Source: Clostridia bacterium
Lineage (GTDB): Bacteria > Bacillota > Clostridia > Christensenellales > Borkfalkiaceae
Assembly: GCA_017457345.1 (NCBI GenBank)
Contig: JAFTHR010000213.1
Span: 1 to 7,859, forward strand
Direction: 5' to 3'
Length of the DNA stretch: 7,859 nucleotides
Within the stretch, counting starts at the first letter, position 1, and every line of letters begins with the position of its first letter. The notes below the pieces were generated by a model. The model saw only the letters and a list, made by a program, of their open reading frames with translations. It made no database searches and was not told where the DNA came from. This document shows, piece by piece, positions 1 to 4,706 of this stretch. The position numbers and the translations under genes were made by a program.

Positions 1-19
1 GAGCGGGATCGTAGCCGCC

Positions 20-274
20 TTAGGAAAAGGGATGGCACCTTATACTCCGTGCCGCACCAAGAATAATTCCTATGATTGCGCCGTGGTTGTTAATACATTC
101 AAGGGTATATTGCGAGCAGGTAGGGCGAAACATACAAGTATGTTTCGAAAGGTATTTTTGATAAAGCCGAATAAGCCGCATACAAAGTATTTTTAAATAC
201 GGCTTAAACACTTTTTTTCTTAAATACCGAGCGTTTTCCATAAAAATCGCCCAAAACGGAACCGTAATCGTCAC
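20..274 (-). CDS. yidD: YidD, membrane protein insertion efficiency factor (shortened C-terminus)
   Basis: Small membrane-associated protein that in other bacteria assists YidC-dependent insertion of inner-membrane proteins. The core is recognisable: RLIRLYQKYLS at residues 33-43, C47, and RPTCSQYT at 50-57, followed by a HGAI segment and RCHPFS at the end. The start is GTG; its GTGA overlaps the rnpA stop by four bases, and GAAGGA sits 7 bases upstream. ATG codons at residues 12 and 32 are alternative starts with poorer ribosome binding sites; the family core begins near residue 32, so the N-terminus is longer than usual. Oddity: the TAA stop is followed in the same frame by codons for GGYDPA, which matches the family's usual ending HPFS-x-GGYDPVP. 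The stop therefore replaces one residue inside a conserved motif (see findings). The next gene would normally be yidC, off the left edge. Identity is confident; functional status is less so. Confidence 0.9.
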   Translation of the reverse strand: MTITVPFWAIFMENARYLRKKVFKPYLKILCMRLIRLYQKYLSKHTCMFRPTCSQYTLECINNHGAIIGIILGAARSIRCHPFS

Positions 275-597
275 AATTTTTCCTTCTTTAATATCGCGCG
301 TAAATGGGTTTGATAGGTGTGAAAGGAATAGTCTTTTTTCTCCGCTTGCGGTTTTGGTAAAAGCACGATAGAGTACGTTTTTTGAAACTCTCCTTCTACC
401 GATCGAAAGGCTTCTCTAAGCAGACGCTTTACCCTATTTCTCACCACGCTTTTTCCGTGACGTTTTCCAACGGAAATTCCCATCACCATTTTCTTCGAAG
501 GTTTATAAAGTACGGTCAACGAAGGCGAATACGCGCGCTTTCCGCTTTGGAAAAGTTTTTGAAAATCCGCCTGTTTTTTTAGCCTAAGATAGGTCAT
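271..597 (-). CDS. rnpA: Ribonuclease P protein component
   Basis: Basic 108-residue protein subunit of RNase P, which binds the catalytic RNA and helps mature the 5' ends of tRNAs. The family signature RNRVKRLLREAFR is present near residues 53-65, preceded by the conserved VGKRHGKSVVRN stretch. The N-terminal LKKQADFQKLFQSGKR matches the usual start of the family, and the length is normal. The start codon ATG (595-597) has AGGAG six bases upstream. It lies downstream of rpmH, separated by a hairpin with a U-rich tail, and overlaps the yidD start by four bases, so translation of the two is probably coupled. The rpmH-rnpA-yidD order is widely conserved and supports the call. Confidence 0.97.
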   Translation of the reverse strand: MTYLRLKKQADFQKLFQSGKRAYSPSLTVLYKPSKKMVMGISVGKRHGKSVVRNRVKRLLREAFRSVEGEFQKTYSIVLLPKPQAEKKDYSFHTYQTHLRAILKKEKL

Positions 598-620
598 ATC
601 CGTCTCCTCGAAGATAATAG

Positions 621-661
621 AAAAAAGAGCAAATCCTCTCCTTTAATTAAAAAGGAAAGGA
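621..661 (-). terminator. Attenuator-like hairpin between rpmH and rnpA
   Basis: Read on the minus strand, TCCTTTCCTTT (651-661) pairs with AAAGGAGAGGA (634-644) over 11 base pairs with one U-G wobble. The loop has six bases. A U-rich tail, TTTGCTCTTTTTT, follows (621-633). The hairpin lies just after rpmH and before rnpA with no other promoter seen in the gap, so it is probably a partial terminator that lowers rnpA-yidD expression relative to L34. The U tract is interrupted, which fits leaky termination. Confidence 0.7.
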
Positions 662-686
662 AGTGTCGTTTTTTTAATCAGTTTTC

Positions 687-821
687 TTATTTAGACAAGT
701 TTTTGCGGCCTTTATCTCTGCGGCGTTTCAACACCTTTCTGCCTGCGGTCGTTGCCATTCTTTTACGGAAACCGTGTACTTTGCTCGTTTGTCTCTTTTT
801 GGGTTGATAAGTTCTTTTCAT
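687..821 (-). CDS. rpmH: Large ribosomal subunit protein bL34
   Basis: This 44-residue, strongly basic protein is ribosomal protein L34, part of the 50S subunit. I read it on the minus strand from ATG 819-821 to TAA 687-689. It begins [11 protein letters not shown], continues [17 protein letters not shown] (residues 15-31), and ends in a run of Arg and Lys residues with [12 protein letters not shown]. This is the whole conserved family sequence at the usual length of 44-46 residues. A strong AAGGAG site lies at 830-835, and a near-consensus promoter lies about 70 bases further upstream. It is first in the rpmH-rnpA-yidD transcription unit. Confidence 0.98.
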   Translation of the reverse strand: MKRTYQPKKRQTSKVHGFRKRMATTAGRKVLKRRRDKGRKNLSK

Positions 822-898
822 CTTTCTTTCTCCTTAGATGTTTTGCGAATAATTCTCTATTCTCACGGGGATTTTTCCCACGATAAAAATCTTTTCTT

Positions 899-928
899 AT
901 TATACCCCAAGTAAAAAGTTTTCGTCAA
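899..928 (-). promoter_or_regulatory. Sigma-A type promoter of rpmH-rnpA-yidD
   Basis: On the minus strand TTGACG (923-928) and TATAAT (899-904) are separated by 18 bases. The predicted start point is near 892, giving a leader of about 70 bases before rpmH. This is one of the closest matches to consensus in the window, as expected for a ribosomal protein gene. Confidence 0.85.
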
Positions 929-1003
929 GTGATTTTCGCGCTATCCACGCAAATCTTTTCCCTTTTTTTAGGGGTTTTTGGCTTTTATTTTCTTTTCCTT
1001 TCC

Positions 1004-2104
1004 TTATACGCCCATACGCACGGGTACGATAAGGTAAGAATTCGTTTTATCTTGTTCATTTTCGATCGTGAACGGCGATACCGGCGTATTAAAGGACATT
1101 TTCACGGTTTCTTCGTCTAACGCTTTGAGCGCGTCTAACAAGTACTTACCGTTCATACCGATTTTAAGTTCTTTCCCCGTAAATTCCCCTTGTACCGTTT
1201 CCGCTACCGAACCCATTTCAGAGTTTGCCGAAATAAACACGCCGTTTGCATTGATGTCAAGTACCACAAGATTGTTTTTATCCCCACGAATAACAACGGA
1301 CGCTCTATCAATACTTTCAATTAAATCACTCTTATTTACTTTTACTTCCGTTTCGAATTCAACGGGGAAAATGTTTTCCATTTTCACAAACGCACCCACG
1401 TACAAACGGGAAGTGAGCGTGGTTTCTTTCACTTGCACGGAAAGGGTGTTCTTTTGTACGTATAAACGCACCGTTTCTTCTCCACCTTCAAGCATTCTGG
1501 AAATTTCGTTGAGCGTTCTTGCCGGGCATACCATTTCCATTTTACCGCTACCTTTTTTCGAAGAGACTTCGCATACTGCCATTCTAAACCCGTCTAATTC
1601 GGTGGCGTGCAGCGTTTCTCCATTCGATTCAATTAAGCACCCTTTTAAAATAGGGCGGCTATCGTCCGTTGCGGCACAGAATACCGTTTTTGCAATAACG
1701 TTCTTTAAATCTTTTTCTTTGAGTTCAAAAAACTCTTCCCCTTGCTCGCCGCCTACGATAGGAAAATCTTCTGCGGAAAGCGTTTGCATTTTCGTTTTGC
1801 TTTCTCCGTATAAAATATAAAGTTCGTTTTCTTCCGCTTCTAAAACGACGTTCATCTCGTCAATTTTATTCACGAAATCGGTAAAAAATTTACCGTTTAC
1901 GCAAACCGCGCCTTCTTCGAGCACGTCGCATACGAGTTTTTGACTAATCGAGATCTCCCCGTCGTACGCGCTTAACGTAAGCACGTCGTTCTTCGCTTCC
2001 ATTTTAATACATTCCATCACGGGTTTTACCGTTTTCACGGCACACGCTTTACAAACGGTGGTTGCCGCGTCCGCTAAATTAATCCCGTTACACACAAACT
2101 TCAT
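1004..2104 (-). CDS. dnaN: DNA polymerase III sliding clamp (beta subunit)
   Basis: 366-residue beta clamp, the ring-shaped homodimer that tethers the replicative polymerase to DNA and serves as a docking platform for repair and licensing proteins. The length is typical. The N-terminus (MKFVCNGINLADAATTVCKA) follows the family pattern of a first strand, then a helix, then a KTVKPVMECIKM segment. Internal hallmarks include DDSRPILKGCLIE with ATELDGFRMAVCE in the middle domain, and a C-terminal NSYLIVPVRMGV that corresponds to the family's final MPMR-type strand and peptide-binding face. Start ATG 2102-2104 has AAGGAG at 2113-2118. It has its own promoter with an adjacent DnaA box. In most Bacillota dnaN follows dnaA; here its upstream neighbour is a SLOG-family gene and its downstream neighbour is rpmH on the same strand. 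No convincing terminator follows it, so some readthrough into rpmH is possible. Confidence 0.98.
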   Translation of the reverse strand: MKFVCNGINLADAATTVCKACAVKTVKPVMECIKMEAKNDVLTLSAYDGEISISQKLVCDVLEEGAVCVNGKFFTDFVNKIDEMNVVLEAEENELYILYGESKTKMQTLSAEDFPIVGGEQGEEFFELKEKDLKNVIAKTVFCAATDDSRPILKGCLIESNGETLHATELDGFRMAVCEVSSKKGSGKMEMVCPARTLNEISRMLEGGEETVRLYVQKNTLSVQVKETTLTSRLYVGAFVKMENIFPVEFETEVKVNKSDLIESIDRASVVIRGDKNNLVVLDINANGVFISANSEMGSVAETVQGEFTGKELKIGMNGKYLLDALKALDEETVKMSFNTPVSPFTIENEQDKTNSYLIVPVRMGV

Positions 2105-2135
2105 AACCTTTTCTCCTTGCGTTTTTATCTATTTA

Positions 2136-2164
2136 ATTTTACCATATTTTACGTTTTTTAGCAA
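2136..2164 (-). promoter_or_regulatory. dnaN promoter (extended -10)
   Basis: On the minus strand TTGCTA (2159-2164) and TAAAAT (2136-2141) are 17 bases apart, and TGG directly precedes the -10 box (an extended -10). The start point is predicted near 2129, giving a leader of about 25 bases with a good ribosome binding site. A DnaA-box-like 9-mer lies immediately upstream of the -35 box. Confidence 0.75.
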
Positions 2165-2168
2165 GTGT

Positions 2169-2199
2169 TTTTCCACATTGTATTAAACTTGTTTAATAC
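2169..2199. promoter_or_regulatory. DnaA box plus 20-bp palindrome upstream of the dnaN promoter
   Basis: TTTTCCACA at 2169-2177 matches the DnaA box consensus TTWTNCACA and ends five bases upstream of the dnaN -35 element. Directly next to it, 2180-2199 is a palindrome with arms GTATTAAAC and GTTTAATAC around a TT centre. The arms have only two GC pairs each, and on the minus (transcribed) side no T-run follows, so an operator is more likely than a terminator. The regulator is unknown. Confidence 0.6.
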
Positions 2200-2211
2200 T
2201 TTTTTAAATTT

Positions 2212-2664
2212 TTATAAGAAAATTTTTTCTCCGTTTTTCTTTTTTTTGTAGTATAAAACGGTGTTATACGTTCCGCCTTTTTTCTCTCTTAAATATGCTA
2301 TCATATAATCGCTTTCATCCACCATATACTGGTTTCTTTTCATATAACAGTATTTGGTATATTGATAGGATATTAAGCGCTGCTCGTCCGCTTTTTTTAA
2401 CACTTGTACGTAGCGCTGTTTATCCACTTCGCTCATAAACCGTTCTTGACCGTAAAAAGGAATACAGGCAATCAGTTTAATTTCCGGATATTTTTCCTTC
2501 ATTTTAAGAACGCGCTCGGCAGCAAGCAAATCGAATCCTTGCGCCATACCGTTATAAAAACAAGTTGCGCCTTTTTGAATAAATTGTTCAATCGCCCCGT
2601 CTAATTCTTCTATCGAAAAATCGTTTTTCAGCGTTCTATGTCCGGTAAAAAAACAACTGCTCAT
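2212..2664 (-). CDS. SLOG-family (DUF1273/YpsA-like) protein of unknown function
   Basis: 150-residue Rossmann-like protein. Family hallmarks seen: FTGHR at residues 6-10 after the first strand, NGMAQGFDLLAAE at 38-50 (glycine-rich loop and following helix), IKLIACIPF at 62-70, RNQYMVDESDYMIAY at 110-124, and KGGTYNTVLYY at 129-139. These are typical of the SLOG superfamily branch that includes DUF1273 and Bacillus YpsA. Members are proposed from comparative genomics to bind nucleotides or nucleotide-derived ligands; YpsA has been linked to cell division in Firmicutes. Its own ligand or reaction cannot be read from the sequence. The start ATG 2662-2664 has AAGGAG at 2672-2677. It sits between oriC and dnaN, reads away from the origin, and has its own promoter with a palindrome inside. 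No transmembrane segment or signal peptide is seen. Similar genes occur in phages, but nothing else nearby is phage-like. Confidence 0.85.
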   Translation of the reverse strand: MSSCFFTGHRTLKNDFSIEELDGAIEQFIQKGATCFYNGMAQGFDLLAAERVLKMKEKYPEIKLIACIPFYGQERFMSEVDKQRYVQVLKKADEQRLISYQYTKYCYMKRNQYMVDESDYMIAYLREKKGGTYNTVLYYKKKKNGEKIFL

Positions 2665-2684
2665 TTAAAATCTCCTTTTGTTGT

Positions 2685-2713
2685 ATTTTACTACTTTCCT
2701 AAAGGAAAGTCAA
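2685..2713 (-). promoter_or_regulatory. Promoter of the SLOG gene with operator-like palindrome in the spacer
   Basis: On the minus strand TTGACT (2708-2713) and TAAAAT (2685-2690) are separated by 17 bases. The spacer contains most of an inverted repeat, CTTTCCT-AA-AGGAAAG (2694-2709), which also touches the -35 box. A repressor bound there would block RNA polymerase. One more copy of the half-site CTTTCCT lies at 2739-2745. The predicted transcript starts near 2678, leaving only about 14 bases before the ATG, just enough for the AAGGAG site. Confidence 0.72.
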
Positions 2714-2739
2714 TAAAATAAAAGTGGAGAATCAAAACC

Positions 2740-3060
2740 TTTCCTTTATTATTATTTATATAGGTTTAATAGTAATAGTAGTAGGGGGTGTGGAAATGTG
2801 GAAAAGGATACTTTCACACGTAAAAAACCCTTTATTTTTCAACCTTTTTCGACGATTTTTATTTGTGGAAAAATAGGTAAAAAAGTGTTGATAACAAAGT
2901 GGAAAAAATGTGGAAAAAATTATATAAAAGTGGATAAAAAAATAAACTAACTAAAAACAGAACTTATAAAAATAAAAAAAAACTTAATAAAAATTAAAAA
3001 TATATGGTTATACACAAAAACAATCCACACTGTGGAAAACTTTTTACACATTCTTTGGAA
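2740..3060. other. Chromosomal replication origin, oriC
   Basis: About 320 bases without a gene, with a dense set of DnaA-box-like 9-mers. In reverse orientation: TGTGGAAAT 2789-2797, TGTGGAAAA at 2797-2805, 2864-2872, 2909-2917 and 3031-3039, TGTTGATAA 2886-2894, AGTGGAAAA 2898-2906, AGTGGATAA 2929-2937. In forward orientation: TTATACACA 3008-3016, CAATCCACA 3021-3029, TTTTACACA 3042-3050. A DnaA-trio element lies at the left end. Two AT-rich blocks are present: 2743-2770 next to the trios and 2938-3005 in the middle, the latter almost all A and T. Flanking dnaN, rpmH, rnpA and rsmG are classical origin neighbours. By analogy with B. subtilis, melting should begin at the left block. No dnaA gene is adjacent. 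Confidence 0.88.
2767..2805. promoter_or_regulatory. DnaA-trio basal unwinding element within oriC
   Basis: On the plus strand six consecutive triplets TAA-TAG-TAA-TAG-TAG-TAG (2767-2784) are followed by GGGG (2785-2788) and two DnaA boxes overlapping by one base (2789-2805). Read from the boxes outward this is the 3'-[G/A]AT-5' trio repeat, separated from the boxes by a short GC tract, and then AT-rich DNA. This is the order described for the bacterial origin unwinding system in B. subtilis, where DnaA extends from the boxes as a filament on single-stranded trios. Confidence 0.85.
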
Positions 3061-3065
3061 AACGA

Positions 3066-3094
3066 TTGCTATTCCTTTTTTTATATGGTATAAT
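3066..3094 (+). promoter_or_regulatory. rsmG promoter, predicted to give a leaderless mRNA
   Basis: TTGCTA (3066-3071) and TATAAT (3089-3094) are 17 bases apart, with TGG directly before the -10 box (extended -10). Only six bases separate the -10 box from the ATG at 3101, so the predicted start point is the A of the start codon. No Shine-Dalgarno sequence precedes the ATG. Four DnaA-box-like sites end 15 bases upstream of the -35 box. Confidence 0.8.
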
Positions 3095-3100
3095 AATCGT

Positions 3101-3793
3101 ATGGAAAAGATTGATTTTGAAAAATACGAGTATATAATAAAAGAAGAGAGAAAAAAAGAGTTTGAAGAGTACGAAAAACTGCTTTTAGACTATAATTCTC
3201 GTTATAATTTGACCACTATTACCGAAAAAAAGGATATTTTTTATAAACATTTTCTAGATAGCGTGGTTGGAGAAAGTTTCTTTTTAGAAGAAAAAAGCGT
3301 TGCGGAAATCGGCTCAGGCGCAGGGTTTCCTTCTATCCCGTTAAAGATAATTCGCCCGGATTTATCCTTTTCTTTATTTGAAAGCGTTGGAAAAAAATGT
3401 GAGTTTTTGCGGGTTGTTGTGGAAAAACTTGGTTTTTCAAATATGTATATTTATAACTTACGCGCAGAAGATGCAACAAGGAAAGAAGAATTTAGAGAAA
3501 AATTTGATTTTACAACGGCAAGAGCGGTTGCAAGAATGAACAGTTTAAGCGAATATGCACTCCCGTTTATAAAAGTGGGAGGAAAGTTTATCGCTTATAA
3601 AAGCGGTGAAAAGGAAGAAATTTACGAAGCGGATTCTGCCTACAAAGCGCTCGGCGGAAAAAGAGAAGAAATTCTTTCCTATTCTCTTCCGGAAAATTAT
3701 GGAGATAGAACGCTTGCCGTTATTAAAAAAGTATCACTCACGCCGAATAAATACCCGCGTGGGCAAGGAAAAGAGAGAAAATCTCCACTTTAA
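3101..3793 (+). CDS. rsmG: 16S rRNA (guanine-N7)-methyltransferase RsmG
   Basis: 230-residue SAM-dependent methyltransferase that, in characterised relatives, makes m7G in the 530 loop of 16S rRNA; loss gives low-level streptomycin resistance. The protein aligns by eye along the whole family: LLLDYNSRYNLTTITEKKDIFYKHFLDS (residues 27-54), SAM-binding loop EIGSGAGFPSIPLKI (69-83), RAEDA (121-125), TARAVARM (139-146), GGKFIAYK (160-167), and the C-terminal TPNKYPR-G-x-x-x-x-x-KSPL. The frame could be extended upstream to a GTG at 3032, but those codons overlap DnaA boxes and the promoter, and they lack family similarity, so I choose the ATG at 3101. The gene is AT-rich in codon choice compared with wzz and cpsD. 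It stands alone, without the usual mnmE-mnmG partners, and is transcribed away from the origin. Confidence 0.96.
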   Translation: MEKIDFEKYEYIIKEERKKEFEEYEKLLLDYNSRYNLTTITEKKDIFYKHFLDSVVGESFFLEEKSVAEIGSGAGFPSIPLKIIRPDLSFSLFESVGKKCEFLRVVVEKLGFSNMYIYNLRAEDATRKEEFREKFDFTTARAVARMNSLSEYALPFIKVGGKFIAYKSGEKEEIYEADSAYKALGGKREEILSYSLPENYGDRTLAVIKKVSLTPNKYPRGQGKERKSPL

Positions 3794-3803
3794 TAGATAA
3801 GAA

Positions 3804-3838
3804 AACCCACTACTAAAAAAGTAGTGGGTTATTTTTTT
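3804..3838. terminator. Bidirectional terminator between rsmG and ricT
   Basis: AACCCACTACT (3804-3814) pairs perfectly with AGTAGTGGGTT (3820-3830), 11 base pairs with a five-base loop. On the plus strand seven T residues follow (3832-3838). On the minus strand the hairpin is followed by TTC and a short mixed tract after the stem's own terminal A/T pairs, so it can also serve the convergent ricT, which ends at 3848. Confidence 0.92.
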
Positions 3839-3847
3839 AAGATAAAA

Positions 3848-4684
3848 TTAATCTTCGGGTTTTTGCACGTTCTTTTTAAATTTTAATTCGTCTACGTGGA
3901 AAGTGCGATAAACGAGTCCGCCGTTGCCGTCTTCAATTTTCACAAGAACGGTCATTTTAAGCATATTCACAGAAGCCACTTTTCCTTTTCCTTCGGGCGT
4001 TCCCACTTCGGAATTGATTTTCGGCATTTTTGCAAACGCTTCGTTATAGTATTCGCTTTCATACGATAAGCAGCACATCAGTTTTCCGCACATACCGTTT
4101 ACTTTTCCCGGCGTGATGGTCAACCCTTGCGATTTTGCCATTTTAATGCTCACGTGTTTGGGTTCCGCCATGTTCGCCGCACAACAGCAAACTCTGCCGC
4201 AGGGAGCGAGAGAGCCAACGTATTTAACTTCGTCTCGCGGGTTGATTTGGTGGAGTTCTATTCTACAATGGAAGGTGGAAGCCAGAGTTTTTACAAGTTC
4301 TCTAAAATCCACGCGTTCAGGAGCGGAGAAATGGAAGGTGATCATAGACCCGTCGAAAGCGTATTCACAATCGATAAGTTTCATATCGAGTTCGTATTTC
4401 TCAATCTTTTCCTTGCAAATTTTCATCAGTTGCGGTTTCTTTGCTTGGCGGGATTCGTAAATTTCCAAATCCTTTTCCGTTGCAATCCGCAAAATTTTTT
4501 TCAAAGGTTGCGTAATTTCAGAATCGGGAACTTCGTGTTCGGGGTTAGAAACGCGCGCAAATTCCACGCCTTTTGCCGTTTCCACGATAACGGGCGTGTT
4601 GCGGAAGTACGTTTCTCCTTCTTTTGCTTGGAAATAGTAAGGTTTTCCACCGTTTTTAAATTTTATAATCACTACTTTTGCCAT
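3848..4684 (-). CDS. ricT: RicT/YaaT, PSP1-domain regulatory iron-sulfur protein
   Basis: 278-residue PSP1-domain protein. In B. subtilis RicT acts with RicA and RicF to bind iron-sulfur clusters and to aid RNase Y in processing many polycistronic mRNAs, and it also affects sporulation and competence. The family core is clear: VDFRELVKTLASTFHCRIELHQINPRDE (about 125-152), then PCGRVCCC (161-168) and MCGKLMCCLSYE (198-209). Cysteines 162, 166, 167, 168, 199, 204 and 205 include the conserved cluster-ligand candidates. KHVSIKMAKSQGLTI and TPGKVNGMCG between them match the usual spacing. It starts 22 bases after the holB stop, with only a weak AGGT site (4692-4695), which suggests translation partly coupled to holB. 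The holB-ricT order is the common Bacillota arrangement. No RicA or RicF homologue lies in the window. Confidence 0.95.
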   Translation of the reverse strand: MAKVVIIKFKNGGKPYYFQAKEGETYFRNTPVIVETAKGVEFARVSNPEHEVPDSEITQPLKKILRIATEKDLEIYESRQAKKPQLMKICKEKIEKYELDMKLIDCEYAFDGSMITFHFSAPERVDFRELVKTLASTFHCRIELHQINPRDEVKYVGSLAPCGRVCCCAANMAEPKHVSIKMAKSQGLTITPGKVNGMCGKLMCCLSYESEYYNEAFAKMPKINSEVGTPEGKGKVASVNMLKMTVLVKIEDGNGGLVYRTFHVDELKFKKNVQKPED

Positions 4685-4706
4685 AAAAATACCTATAAAA
4701 TAACTT

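Noticed and set aside
961..1003. Possible dnaN terminator in the C- and T-rich stretch
   Set aside because: Only a three- to four-pair stem (CCC/GGG) can form and there is no U tract on the transcribed strand.
1068..1820. 250-codon plus-strand open frame opposite dnaN
   Set aside because: It is fully antisense to a clear dnaN, has no ribosome binding site or family motifs, and its composition mirrors the dnaN codons.
2180..2199. Palindrome as a terminator of the SLOG gene
   Set aside because: On the minus strand the stem is AT-rich, a two-base centre forces a shorter stem, and no T-run follows; the T-run is on the other strand where no gene ends.
2761..2784. TAG-rich tract as a plain microsatellite
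   Set aside because: Its exact placement next to GGGG and two DnaA boxes, and the mixed TAA/TAG pattern, fit DnaA-trios better.
3032..3100. 23-codon N-terminal extension of rsmG from GTG
   Set aside because: The codons overlap DnaA boxes and the -35/-10 elements, there is no Shine-Dalgarno, and the family starts at about the ATG at 3101.
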